64,000 bases of DNA from contig PERO01000018.1 of assembly GCA_002928875.1 (NCBI GenBank), forward strand, positions 124,001-188,000, given 5' to 3'. Positions 9,037 to 17,662 of the stretch are shown piece after piece. The translations under genes were made by a program, and so were the position numbers. The notes under the pieces were generated by a model. The model was not told the origin of the DNA, made no database searches, and saw nothing but the letters and a program-made list of their open reading frames with translations. The stretch comes from Methylobacterium sp. (GTDB taxonomy: Bacteria > Pseudomonadota > Alphaproteobacteria > Rhizobiales > Beijerinckiaceae). How positions within the stretch are numbered: the first letter of the stretch is position 1; the number at the start of each line of letters is the position of its first letter.

Positions 9037-10158
9037 ATGCCGAACCATGCCGTCATGCCATCCGCGGCGCCGCGCGCGCCTGCGGGTTCGTTCCTGTCGA
9101 TCCGGGGCCTTTCGAAGAGTTTCGGGCCGTTCCAGGCGCTGAAATCCATCGATCTCGAGATCGGGGAGGGTGAATTCGTCTGTTTCCTCGGCTCCTCCGG
9201 CTGCGGGAAAACGACACTTCTGCGCGCGATTGCCGGGCTCGACCGGCAAACGAGCGGCACGATCATGCTGCGCGGATTAGATGTCTCGAACGCGCCGCCC
9301 TCAGCGCGCGATTTCGGCATCGTCTTCCAGTCCTATGCGCTGTTCCCGAACCTCACGGTGGCGGCGAATGTCGGCTACGGCCTCGTGAACCAGCGGAAGC
9401 CGCGCGTCGCGATTGATGCGCGCGTGAAGGAATTGCTGGCGCTTGTCGGCCTGCCCGATCAGGCGATGAAATACCCCGCGCAGCTCTCCGGCGGCCAGCA
9501 GCAGCGCGTGGCGCTGGCCCGCGCTTTGGCCACGTCGCCAGGCCTGCTGCTGCTCGACGAGCCGCTTTCCGCGCTCGATGCGCGGGTGCGTCTGCGTCTG
9601 CGCGAGGAGATCCGCGCCTTGCAGCGCCGGCTCGGCGTCACCACCATCATGGTCACGCATGACCAGGAGGAAGCGCTCTCCATGGCCGAGCGCATCGTGG
9701 TGATGAACCACGGCGTGATCGAACAGGTCGGCACGCCGGAGGAGGTTTATGCCCGGCCGAAAACCGCCTTCGTCGCGGATTTCGTGGGCCGGATGACCTT
9801 CCTTCCCGGCGTGATCGAGAGCGAAACTCTCGTGCGCCTCGGCGATCAGCGCCTGCGGGTTGCCGAAACGCCCGGTTTCGCAACGGGCGAGCTGGTTGCG
9901 CTTGGCCTGCGCCCCGAGGCCGTGCGCCTCGTCGACGGTGCGGGCGAGAACCGCCTCGCGATGCGGATCACCGCGCTCGAATATCTCGGCTCCTTCGTGC
10001 GTGCGACGCTTTCCAGCGACGGCGCCGCGCCGCTGACCCTGCTCGCCGATCTCCCGTTCAACGTGATGCAGGATCGCGCCTACATACCGGGGCAGGCGGT
10101 GATGGCCGAACTGCCGGCGGGCGCCTTGCGCGTCTTCCCCAGCCGGACTGGCGCATGA
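9037..10158 (+). CDS. phnT: 2-aminoethylphosphonate ABC transporter ATP-binding protein
   Basis: ATPase of the AEP importer, about 373 residues from the ATG at 9037. Seen: Walker A GSSGCGKTT, Q-loop FQSYALF, signature LSGGQQQR, Walker B LLLLDEPLSALD, H-loop VTHDQEEAL, then a TOBE-like C-terminal regulatory domain. The start at 9037 is preferred over the in-frame ATG at 8989 because the earlier codon lies inside a strong hairpin and lacks a ribosome site, while GGGGGG precedes 9037. It overlaps the permease gene by 4 bases. Confidence 0.9.
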   Translation: MPNHAVMPSAAPRAPAGSFLSIRGLSKSFGPFQALKSIDLEIGEGEFVCFLGSSGCGKTTLLRAIAGLDRQTSGTIMLRGLDVSNAPPSARDFGIVFQSYALFPNLTVAANVGYGLVNQRKPRVAIDARVKELLALVGLPDQAMKYPAQLSGGQQQRVALARALATSPGLLLLDEPLSALDARVRLRLREEIRALQRRLGVTTIMVTHDQEEALSMAERIVVMNHGVIEQVGTPEEVYARPKTAFVADFVGRMTFLPGVIESETLVRLGDQRLRVAETPGFATGELVALGLRPEAVRLVDGAGENRLAMRITALEYLGSFVRATLSSDGAAPLTLLADLPFNVMQDRAYIPGQAVMAELPAGALRVFPSRTGA

Positions 10159-11837
10159 GCGTCGAGGCCGCGCCCCGACATCGCGACCGCGAGGCGCTGG
10201 TCGCGACCGCGCTGCTCCTGGGCCTTGCCTTGGTGCTGGTGCTGCTGATCGCGGTGCCGCTCTGGTCGCTTCTGTCGAAATCCGTGCAGAATTCGAACGG
10301 GCAATTCGTGGGGCTCGCGAATTTCTCGCGCTATATCGCGACGCCCTCACTCGTGGCGTCGCTCTGGAACTCGATCTGGGTGTCGAGCCTCGTGGCACTG
10401 ATCGTGGTGCCGCTCGCCTTTCTCTATGCCTATGCGCTGACGCGGAGCCGCATGCCCGGCCGTGGATTGTTCATGGCCGTGGCGATGACGCCGCTTTTCG
10501 CGCCCTCACTGCTCTCGGCGATCTCGCTGATCTACATCTTCGGCAATCAGGGGTTTCTCAAGAGCTGGCTCTTCGGCGCGAGCATCTACGGGCCCGTGGG
10601 CATCGTGATCGCGGAAGCGGTCTATTGTTTCCCGCATGCGCTGCTGATTCTCGTGACCGCGCTCCGCCTGGCCGATGGGCGGCTCTATGAGGTGGCGGAG
10701 GCGTTGGGCACCGCGAAATCCCGCGTGTTCTTCACCGTCACGCTGCCCGGCGCGCGCTATGGCCTTGTCAGCGCGGTTTTCGTGGTGTTCACGCTTGTTA
10801 TCACCGATTTCGGCATCCCCAAGGTGATCGGCGGGCAGTTCAACGTGCTCGCGACCGACGCCTACAAGCAGATCGTGGGGCAGCAGAATTTCGAGATGGG
10901 CGCGGTGGTGGGCCTCATCCTGCTGATGCCTGCGATCCTCGCCTTCGCCGTGGACCGGCAGGTGCAGAAGCGGCAGGTGGCGCTTCTGTCGGCGCGCGCC
11001 GTGCCCTACGAGCCAAAAGCCAACGCGAAGCGCGATCTCGCGCTCCTCGCCTTCTGCCTCGTCATCGGCGGGGTGCTGATCGGCATGCTGGGCATGGCGA
11101 TCTGGGCGAGTTTCATCCGCTACTGGCCGTATAATCTCAGCCTGACGCTCAACAACTACGATTTCGCGAATTTCGACCCGCAGGGCTGGGGCGCCTATCT
11201 CACCTCGCTGCAGATGGCAGCGCTCACCGCGATCTTCGGCACGGCGCTCGTCTTCATGGGCGCATATCTTGTCGAGAAAACCCGGCCGCAGCCTCTCCTG
11301 CGCGGCTTCGTGCATTTCCTCGCCATGCTGCCGATGGCGGTGCCGGGCCTCGTGCTGGGCCTCGGCTACGTGTTCTTCGTGAATGCGAAATGGAACCCGC
11401 TGGGCATCTTCTATGGCACGCTCGTCGTGCTCGTCGCGAACACGGTCGCGCATTTCTATACGGTCGCGCATATCACGGCGGTGACCCAACTGAAGCAGAT
11501 TGACAGCGAATTCGAGAGCGTTTCCGCGTCCCTCAAGGTGCCGTTCTGGGTGACGTTCCGGCGCGTCACGCTGCCGATCTCGCTCCCGGCGGTCACCGAT
11601 ATCGCGGTCTACCTGTTCGTGAACGCGCTGACGACCGTCTCTGCCGTGATCTTCCTCTATGGCCCATCGACCAAGCTCGCCTCGATCGCCATCGTCCATA
11701 TGGACGAGATGGGCGCGGTGGCCGCTGCTGCCGCCATGGCCACCTGCATTGTCTTCACCGCCATGGCGGTGAAGCTCCTTCACCTGGCTCTGGACCGGCT
11801 GGTCTTTGCCCGGTTTCAGGCGTGGCGGAAACGCTGA
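10155..11837 (+). CDS. phnU: 2-aminoethylphosphonate ABC transporter permease, fused two-domain type
   Basis: Inner-membrane permease of 560 residues made of two tandem binding-protein-dependent permease domains, about 12 membrane segments in all. EAA-type loops appear twice (VAEALGTAKSRVFF near residue 180 and SASLKVPFWVTFRR near 455), showing one chain does the work of two half-permeases. The start overlaps the ATPase stop (ATGA). It ends the phn transcription unit; no clear terminator is seen in the 30 bases after it. Confidence 0.9.
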   Translation: MSVEAAPRHRDREALVATALLLGLALVLVLLIAVPLWSLLSKSVQNSNGQFVGLANFSRYIATPSLVASLWNSIWVSSLVALIVVPLAFLYAYALTRSRMPGRGLFMAVAMTPLFAPSLLSAISLIYIFGNQGFLKSWLFGASIYGPVGIVIAEAVYCFPHALLILVTALRLADGRLYEVAEALGTAKSRVFFTVTLPGARYGLVSAVFVVFTLVITDFGIPKVIGGQFNVLATDAYKQIVGQQNFEMGAVVGLILLMPAILAFAVDRQVQKRQVALLSARAVPYEPKANAKRDLALLAFCLVIGGVLIGMLGMAIWASFIRYWPYNLSLTLNNYDFANFDPQGWGAYLTSLQMAALTAIFGTALVFMGAYLVEKTRPQPLLRGFVHFLAMLPMAVPGLVLGLGYVFFVNAKWNPLGIFYGTLVVLVANTVAHFYTVAHITAVTQLKQIDSEFESVSASLKVPFWVTFRRVTLPISLPAVTDIAVYLFVNALTTVSAVIFLYGPSTKLASIAIVHMDEMGAVAAAAAMATCIVFTAMAVKLLHLALDRLVFARFQAWRKR

Positions 11838-11871
11838 ATCCCCCGAAACGTCGCCACGCGCTGCCGAGATA

Positions 11872-12141
11872 TCACCCCTTCGCGCCCGATACCCGTGGCA
11901 AGCTGCTGAACTCGACGATGTTGGGCATGGCGGCGTCGGCATAGGCCGCGCTGATCCGTTCGGAGATATTGAGGTAAATGTTACCGATATCCTCGAACAG
12001 GCTGCCGATACGCATCATGTAATCTTTACTGTCTATATCGAAGTTTATTCTCTCGAACAAAATTTCAAGCGATTGGGCTTGAACTAAGGTCGATGTTGCC
12101 AAAATGTATGGCAGGCCAGTGCAGGTCGATTCTGGTATCAT
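11872..12141 (-). CDS. Hypothetical small protein in a lower-GC patch
   Basis: An 89-codon ORF of unknown family. Base composition from about 11,950 to 12,240 is clearly more AT-rich than the rest of the window, suggesting acquired or non-coding DNA. The translation is mostly helix-like with no signal peptide or membrane span. It is divergent from the LysR gene at 12264, the classic place for a LysR target. No good ribosome-binding site is seen. It may be real, a remnant, or chance. Confidence 0.35.
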   Translation of the reverse strand: MIPESTCTGLPYILATSTLVQAQSLEILFERINFDIDSKDYMMRIGSLFEDIGNIYLNISERISAAYADAAMPNIVEFSSLPRVSGAKG

Positions 12142-12194
12142 TGTCAGACTCTTTTTTTCTATAGCGCCCCGAGGATTCGTCGGACACCTGAAAG

Positions 12195-12208
12195 TTACGA
12201 AATCGTGA
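12195..12208. promoter_or_regulatory. Candidate LysR half-palindrome upstream of the second LysR gene
   Basis: ACGA and TCGT flank two A bases and the stretch fits T-N11-A (12196-12208), 56 bases before the LysR start. The dyad is short, so this is weak. Confidence 0.25.
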
Positions 12209-12263
12209 CAATGCGGGAAGTGCGAAAGTAAAGCAGGCGTTGTGCATTAGGAACACAGCCGAC

Positions 12264-13169
12264 ATGAAGAATTCTGTCCCTCTGGATGAAATCAAGGCCT
12301 TCGTGGATGTCGCGCAGGCCGGCTCCTTCAACGCCGCGGCATCCCTTCAGAACGTGGCCCATTCCTCGCTCAGCCGCAAAGTTAACCATCTGGAACAATG
12401 GCTTGGCGAACAGCTTTTCCGACGCACGACCACGGGCGTGGTGCTGACATCGGCCGGCGCGCAGCATCTCCAGAGGTTCAGCGAGGGCCTCGAACTGATC
12501 CGCGGTTCGATCGCGAATGCCAGCCGCTACGGGGCGTTGCGGCCGGTGCAAATTTCGGCCGTCCCCGGCATTTGCATGGCACTGTTGCTCCCGCACCATA
12601 CCGAATTGTGTGAAACCACCGAGGGTTTGGCGATTCGTTACATGCTGGATCGGCAACTCACCGACTTTTCGGACGGCACCGAGATCGCCATCCGCTCGGG
12701 TGGCGGGCGCTGGCCGGGGCTCCGATCCGCCCTGCTGCTCCCGAGCCAAGTGCAGCCTTTCGCCAGCCTGCGGATCGCCAGCGAAATCGGGGCGGATCCG
12801 TCGCCGCGCAGGGTACTTGCCTTCCCGCTCGTGCACCTGTCCGTCGACACCGCCTGGCGGACCTGGCTTTCCCTGAACGAAATTTCCTACAGTCTCCGCC
12901 CGATCGACCACGTCTTCACGGATGTCACCGTGTCGACCCATGCCGTGCGGCACGGCCTCGGAATCGGGCTTCATCGGGCTGGCATCGATCCCGAACCGGA
13001 GCCGGGAAAGGTGGCCTTCGTGGGCCAGCGCACGGCGCTGCCCGATTTCGGCTATTTTCTCATCCGCCCGGAAGATCGCGCCTTGCGCCCTGTCGCCCAG
13101 CGTTATGTGCGCGGCCTGATGCAGCGACTGGGTTGCGGCGAGGGTGCCATCGAGGCCTTTATGGCCTGA
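12264..13169 (+). CDS. LysR-family transcriptional regulator
   Basis: Regulator of 301 residues with an N-terminal helix-turn-helix (LDEIKAFVDVAQAGSFNAAA, HSSLSRKVNHLE) and LTTR effector domain, of the subclass that resembles GcvA/AmpR. The ATG at 12264 is chosen from homology; a TTG eight codons upstream is possible. Divergent from the small low-GC ORF, and tail-to-tail with rppH 22 bases away. Target and ligand unknown. Confidence 0.85.
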   Translation: MKNSVPLDEIKAFVDVAQAGSFNAAASLQNVAHSSLSRKVNHLEQWLGEQLFRRTTTGVVLTSAGAQHLQRFSEGLELIRGSIANASRYGALRPVQISAVPGICMALLLPHHTELCETTEGLAIRYMLDRQLTDFSDGTEIAIRSGGGRWPGLRSALLLPSQVQPFASLRIASEIGADPSPRRVLAFPLVHLSVDTAWRTWLSLNEISYSLRPIDHVFTDVTVSTHAVRHGLGIGLHRAGIDPEPEPGKVAFVGQRTALPDFGYFLIRPEDRALRPVAQRYVRGLMQRLGCGEGAIEAFMA

Positions 13170-13191
13170 CGATGTTGCGGCGCGGCCCGGC

Positions 13192-13701
13192 TCACCGCGC
13201 CCGGGCGTAGGGCGCGAAGGCGCGCGCGACCTGCGCATAGATCTCTCGCTTGAAAGGCATCACCCCCGCGACGGCGTCATCCAGCGTCGCCCAGCGCCAT
13301 TCGGAAAACTCGGGGATAAAATCCGCGCCGGTCGCCGTGAGATCGATCGCATCCTCGCGTCCGGTGAAGCGGAAGGCCACCCAGCGCTGCTGCTGGCCGC
13401 GGAAGGCCTCGAGCTTGTGGCCCGTCGGCGTGTAGGGCAGGGGGAAATCATAGGCCCACCATGTTTCGGTGAGGCCGAGGAATTCCACCTCCGTGATGCC
13501 GGTCTCCTCGGCGAGTTCGCGGCGGGCGGCCGCGATGATGTCCTCGTTCGGGTCGATGCCCCCTTGCGGCATCTGCCATTCGAAGCCGGGAAGCACATAT
13601 TCCGGCCCGTCGGGAATGGATTTCCCGAGGAACACCTCGCCGCGCGCGTTGAACAGCGCGACGCCGACATTGAAGCGATAGGGTTTGGTCTGATCGGTCA
13701 T
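13192..13701 (-). CDS. rppH: RNA pyrophosphohydrolase (Nudix)
   Basis: Nudix hydrolase of 169 residues that removes pyrophosphate from the 5' end of mRNA and so triggers decay; IalA of Bartonella is of this family. The Nudix box is complete: GGIDPNEDIIAAARREL followed by AEETGI. The start PYRFNVGVALFN matches RppH. The ATG at 13701 overlaps the stop of the EamA permease gene by 4 bases (ATGA), so the two are translated together. Confidence 0.9.
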   Translation of the reverse strand: MTDQTKPYRFNVGVALFNARGEVFLGKSIPDGPEYVLPGFEWQMPQGGIDPNEDIIAAARRELAEETGITEVEFLGLTETWWAYDFPLPYTPTGHKLEAFRGQQQRWVAFRFTGREDAIDLTATGADFIPEFSEWRWATLDDAVAGVMPFKREIYAQVARAFAPYARAR

Positions 13702-14543
13702 TGCAGGCGGATCATCACCAGACCGGCGACGATGAGGCAAGCCGCGGCGATGCGATTCCAGCGCAACGGTTCACCGAGGAACAGCACGGCGATGGCCGCG
13801 CCCCAGAGCACGCTGGTCTCGCGCACCGCCGCCACGAGCGGAATCGGCGCAACCGTCATCGCCCAGATCGCGATGCCGTAGGAGCCGCAGGACATGACCC
13901 CGCCGGCAAAACCCTGCGGCAGGTAATCGAACATCGGCCGCATGCCCTTCCAGCCCTTCCGCCAGAACGCGAAACTGGTGAGGCACAGGCCATCGAGCAG
14001 GAACAGGGCGGCGGTGTAGCTGTGCGGATCGCCCGAGAGGCGCGCGCCCAGCCCGTCGCTGATCGTGTAGAGCGTGATCGTCACGGCCGTCATCGCGGCG
14101 AAGAGCAAGGCCTTCCGGTCCATATGCGTCGCATCGCGCGCGCTGCGGATCGACATCACGAAGATACCGAGCGCGAGCAACGCGATGCCCGCGCCGCCCT
14201 TCACCGTCACGGGCTCGCTGAAGATCCAGACGCCGACGAAACCCGTCATGAGCGGCGCCGAACCGCGCGCGATCGGATAGACCTGCCCCATATCCGCGCG
14301 CGCATAGGCTGCCGAAAGCGCCACGTAATAGCCGAGATGGATGAGGGTGGAGGCCGCCAGCCACGGCCAGCTTTCCATCGTCGGAAAGCCGAGGATCAGC
14401 ACCGCGGGAATGGCCAGCAGCATCCCGCAGGCATGGATCAGCACCATGGCCACGAAGGGCTCGAGCTTCAGCTTCAGCATGGCGTTCCAGCCCGCATGCA
14501 TCGCTGCGGCCAGGAGGACGATGAAGAAGACGGGAAGGGACAA
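13698..14543 (-). CDS. EamA/DMT-family transporter
   Basis: Inner-membrane protein of 281 residues with about 10 hydrophobic segments and two EamA repeats, the drug/metabolite transporter pattern. Substrate unknown. The longest frame begins with TTG at 14543, which keeps the first membrane segment whole; an ATG at 14501 would cut it. It overlaps rppH downstream by 4 bases. Confidence 0.8.
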   Translation of the reverse strand: MSLPVFFIVLLAAAMHAGWNAMLKLKLEPFVAMVLIHACGMLLAIPAVLILGFPTMESWPWLAASTLIHLGYYVALSAAYARADMGQVYPIARGSAPLMTGFVGVWIFSEPVTVKGGAGIALLALGIFVMSIRSARDATHMDRKALLFAAMTAVTITLYTISDGLGARLSGDPHSYTAALFLLDGLCLTSFAFWRKGWKGMRPMFDYLPQGFAGGVMSCGSYGIAIWAMTVAPIPLVAAVRETSVLWGAAIAVLFLGEPLRWNRIAAACLIVAGLVMIRLQ

Positions 14544-14768
14544 GGCGAGGCTCGATGGTGGACAATGGCCGGAAGGCCGGGGCCTTGCTCCTTGCCTGGC
14601 CGTGCCGCCATCATGTTATTCGCCGGCTAAAACCACAAGCCACAAATCATGGTCCTGGAAGCGCGGCAGAACATCTCTTGCCGGTTGCCAAGCCCGTCGC
14701 CGCTGTCATGATTGCGGTCCACGGGCAGCGCGGGGCGCGCCGCCCGATCACGCTTGCGGGGGCAGGGC
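14544..14768. other. Divergent intergenic region, EamA gene and GS-like gene
   Basis: 225 bases between two divergent genes that must hold both promoters. I see no clear -35/-10 pair, terminator or repeat, only short GC-rich inverted runs near 14565. Confidence 0.5.
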
Positions 14769-16136
14769 ATGGCGGGCAATCTCACCTTCGAGGCGCTGAA
14801 GGCGGCCGTCGCGGCTGGCGAGATCGATACGGTGCTCGTCTGTTTCGCGGATATGCAGGGCCGCCTCATCGGCAAGCGCTTCCACGCCGAGTTCTTCGTG
14901 AATGGCGGGCACGAAGAGACCCATGCCTGCGACTACCTCCTTGCCAACGACATCGATATGGAGCCGGTGCCGGGCTACAAGGCCTCGAGCTGGGAGAAGG
15001 GCTACGGCGATTTCGTGCTGAAGCCGGATCTCTCGACATTGCGCCGCGTGCCGTGGCTCGCGGGCACCGCGCTGGTGCTGTGCGATGTGGAAGATCACCA
15101 CCATCACGCTTTGGCGCATTCGCCGCGCCAGATGCTGAAGAAGCAGATCGCGCGGCTTGCCGAGCGCGGCTACCGGGCCTATTTCGCCTCCGAACTCGAA
15201 TTCTACCTCTTCGACGAGAGCTTCGAGGCGATCCGCGCCAAGCGCTATCACGAGCCGAAGACGGCGGGGCAGTACATCGAGGATTACCACATTCTCCAGA
15301 CCTCCAAGGAGGAGGAGGTGATGCGCGCGATCCGCCTCGGCCTCGCCGGCGCGGGCATTCCGGTCGAGAATTCCAAGGGCGAATGGGGGCCGGGGCAGGA
15401 GGAGATCAATGTCCGCTATGCCGATGCGCTCGCCATGGCCGACAACCACACGATCCTGAAGAACGGCATCAAGGAGATCGCGTGGTCGAAGGGCAAGGCC
15501 GTCACCTTCATGTCGAAATGGCGGTATGACCTCGCGGGCTCGTCCTCGCACATCCACATGTCGCTGTGGGACAAGGCGGGGAAGACGCCGCTCTTCCTCG
15601 ACCAGAATGCCGAATACGGCATGTCCAGCCTGATGCGCTCCTTCGTGGCCGGGCAGATCAGATATGCCCGCGAGATCACCTGGTTTCTCGCGCCCTACAT
15701 CAACTCCTACAAGCGCTTCATGGCCGGCACCTTCGCGCCGACCAAGACCGTCTGGAGCCGCGACAACCGCACGGCGGGCTTCCGGCTCTGCGGGGAGGGG
15801 ACGAAGGCGATCCGCATCGAATGCCGGATCGGCGGCGCGGATCTCAACCCCTATCTCGCGTTTTCCGCGCTGATCGCCGCGGGGCTCGCCGGCATCGACG
15901 AGAAGCTCGAACTCGGAAAACCCCATTCCGGCGATGCCTATGGCGGGCGCAAGCTGCCGGAAATCCCGAAAACCCTGCGCGAGGCCGCCGAGGCTCTCGA
16001 CAAATCGAAGCTGTTGCGTTCCGCGCTCGGCGACGATGTCGTCGAGCATTACGTGCACACCGCGCGCTGGGAACAGGCGGAATATGACCGGCGCATCACG
16101 GATTGGGAATTGTTCCGGGGGTTCGAACGGTATTGA
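14769..16136 (+). CDS. Glutamine synthetase-family ligase (GlnA-like, probable gamma-glutamyl-amine synthetase)
   Basis: ATP-dependent ligase of 455 residues with the glutamine synthetase catalytic fold. Seen: GKRFHAEFFV near the N terminus, ELEFYLFDESFEA, EWGPGQEEINVRYADAL, the ATP-site SSSHIHMSLWD, and NRTAGFRLCGEGTKAIRIEC. It lacks the adenylylation loop and regulatory features of a housekeeping GlnA and resembles PuuA-type enzymes that join glutamate to an amine. The next two genes are an aldehyde dehydrogenase and an iron alcohol dehydrogenase, so it likely activates an amine or amino alcohol as its gamma-glutamyl derivative. GGGGGCAGGGC precedes the ATG. Confidence 0.8.
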   Translation: MAGNLTFEALKAAVAAGEIDTVLVCFADMQGRLIGKRFHAEFFVNGGHEETHACDYLLANDIDMEPVPGYKASSWEKGYGDFVLKPDLSTLRRVPWLAGTALVLCDVEDHHHHALAHSPRQMLKKQIARLAERGYRAYFASELEFYLFDESFEAIRAKRYHEPKTAGQYIEDYHILQTSKEEEVMRAIRLGLAGAGIPVENSKGEWGPGQEEINVRYADALAMADNHTILKNGIKEIAWSKGKAVTFMSKWRYDLAGSSSHIHMSLWDKAGKTPLFLDQNAEYGMSSLMRSFVAGQIRYAREITWFLAPYINSYKRFMAGTFAPTKTVWSRDNRTAGFRLCGEGTKAIRIECRIGGADLNPYLAFSALIAAGLAGIDEKLELGKPHSGDAYGGRKLPEIPKTLREAAEALDKSKLLRSALGDDVVEHYVHTARWEQAEYDRRITDWELFRGFERY

Positions 16137-16144
16137 AGAACCAG

Positions 16145-16241
16145 TGTCATTCCCGACCGAGCACAGCGAGGGGCGGGAATCCAGGATAAGCCGAACGAAG
16201 GAAGAATGGATTCCCGCCCGCCTTCGGCGTCGGGAATGACA
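16145..16241. repeat. Nested palindromic intergenic element, copy 1
   Basis: 97-base element with perfect 12-bp ends (TGTCATTCCCGA at 16145-16156, TCGGGAATGACA at 16230-16241) and a perfect 13-bp inner inverted repeat (16171-16183 with 16207-16219). It folds into a long hairpin in the GS to ALDH gap. A relative lies at 32457-32558. Confidence 0.85.
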
Positions 16242-16267
16242 GGATGAGTGAGCCGAACGGAATTCGC

Positions 16268-17653
16268 ATGACCGACATCACCTGCATCTCCCCCATCGAC
16301 GGCGCGGAAGTCGCGCGTCGCCCCATCGCCAGCGACGCCGAGATCGCCGCAGCGTTGGCCGCAGCACGCGCGGCGCAGGCCGAATGGCGACATGTTCCGC
16401 TGGCCGAACGGCAGGCGGCGGTGACGCGCTTCGTCGATGGCATGCTCGCGATGAAGGAGGAGATCGGCCCCGAACTCACCCGCCAGATGGGCCGGCCTAT
16501 CCGCTACGCCGCCGGCGAACTCAACGGTTTCGCCGAACGCGCGCGGCACATGATTGCCATTGCGCCGCAGGCTTTGGCGGATGTCGTGCCGGAGAGGCGC
16601 GAGGGCTTCACGCGCTTCATCCGGCGCGGGCCCGCGGGCATCGTCTTCACCATCGCGCCGTGGAACTACCCGTATCTCACGGCGGTCAACACGGTGGTGC
16701 CGGCGCTTGTCGCGGGTAATTCGGTGATCCTCAAGCATGCGGCACAGACCCTGCTGGTGGGCGAGCGCTTCCAGATGGCGGCCGATGCCGCTGGCCTCCC
16801 GAAGGGCCTTTTCCGCACGCTGGTGCTGGGGCACGAGGAGACGCTGAAGATCATCGCGTCCGGCTCGGTCAATCAGGTCTGCTTCACGGGTTCGGTGGAA
16901 GCGGGCCGCGTGATCGAGCGCGCGGCGGCGGGCACCTTCACGGGTGTCGGGCTGGAGCTTGGCGGCAAGGACCCGGCTTATGTGCGCCCCGATTGCGATT
17001 GGCAGAACGCGGTGGAAACGGTGGTCGATGCCGCGTTCTTCAATTCCGGCCAGTGCTGCTGCGGCATCGAGCGCGCCTATGTGCATGCCGACATTTTCGA
17101 CAGGTTCGTGGCCGATGCGAAGGCGCTCGTGAAGCAATATGTGATGGGCAACCCCTTGAGCGAGGCTGTCACGCTCGGCCCGATGGCGCAGTTGCGCCTG
17201 GCGGAAGTCGTCCGCGCGCAATCGACCGCCGCGATGAAGGCGGGTGCCAAGCCGCATCTCTGCCCCGTCGATTGGTCGGCGCATCGCGACGGTACGCCCT
17301 ATCTCGCGCCGCAGATCTTCACGAATGTGCGGCATGACATGGCGATCATGAGCGAGGAGAGCTTCGGCCCCGTGCTCGGCATCATGCCCGTGCGCGATGA
17401 CGACGAGGCGATCCGCCTGATGAATGACAGCCGATACGGCCTCACCGCCGCGATCTTCACGCGCGATATCGAGGCGGCGATGCGCATCGGCGAAAGGCTC
17501 GAAACCGGCACGGTCTTCGCGAACCGCGCGGATTATCTCGATCCCGCCCTCGCCTGGACCGGCGTGAAGGAGACCGGGCGCGGCGCCTCGCTCTCCGTGC
17601 TGGGTTACGACGCGCTGACCCGCCCCAAGAGCTTCCACCTGAAACACGTTTGA
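16268..17653 (+). CDS. Aldehyde dehydrogenase family protein
   Basis: NAD(P)-dependent aldehyde dehydrogenase of 461 residues. Seen: IAPWNYPYLT, catalytic base in GLELGGKDP, and the catalytic cysteine within FNSGQCCCGIER. Placed between a GS-like ligase and an iron alcohol dehydrogenase, it probably oxidises the aldehyde made by the alcohol dehydrogenase. An in-frame ATG at 16244 is 2 bases after the end of the palindromic element; 16268 is chosen but not certain. Confidence 0.85.
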   Translation: MTDITCISPIDGAEVARRPIASDAEIAAALAAARAAQAEWRHVPLAERQAAVTRFVDGMLAMKEEIGPELTRQMGRPIRYAAGELNGFAERARHMIAIAPQALADVVPERREGFTRFIRRGPAGIVFTIAPWNYPYLTAVNTVVPALVAGNSVILKHAAQTLLVGERFQMAADAAGLPKGLFRTLVLGHEETLKIIASGSVNQVCFTGSVEAGRVIERAAAGTFTGVGLELGGKDPAYVRPDCDWQNAVETVVDAAFFNSGQCCCGIERAYVHADIFDRFVADAKALVKQYVMGNPLSEAVTLGPMAQLRLAEVVRAQSTAAMKAGAKPHLCPVDWSAHRDGTPYLAPQIFTNVRHDMAIMSEESFGPVLGIMPVRDDDEAIRLMNDSRYGLTAAIFTRDIEAAMRIGERLETGTVFANRADYLDPALAWTGVKETGRGASLSVLGYDALTRPKSFHLKHV

Positions 17654-17662
17654 GAACGAACC

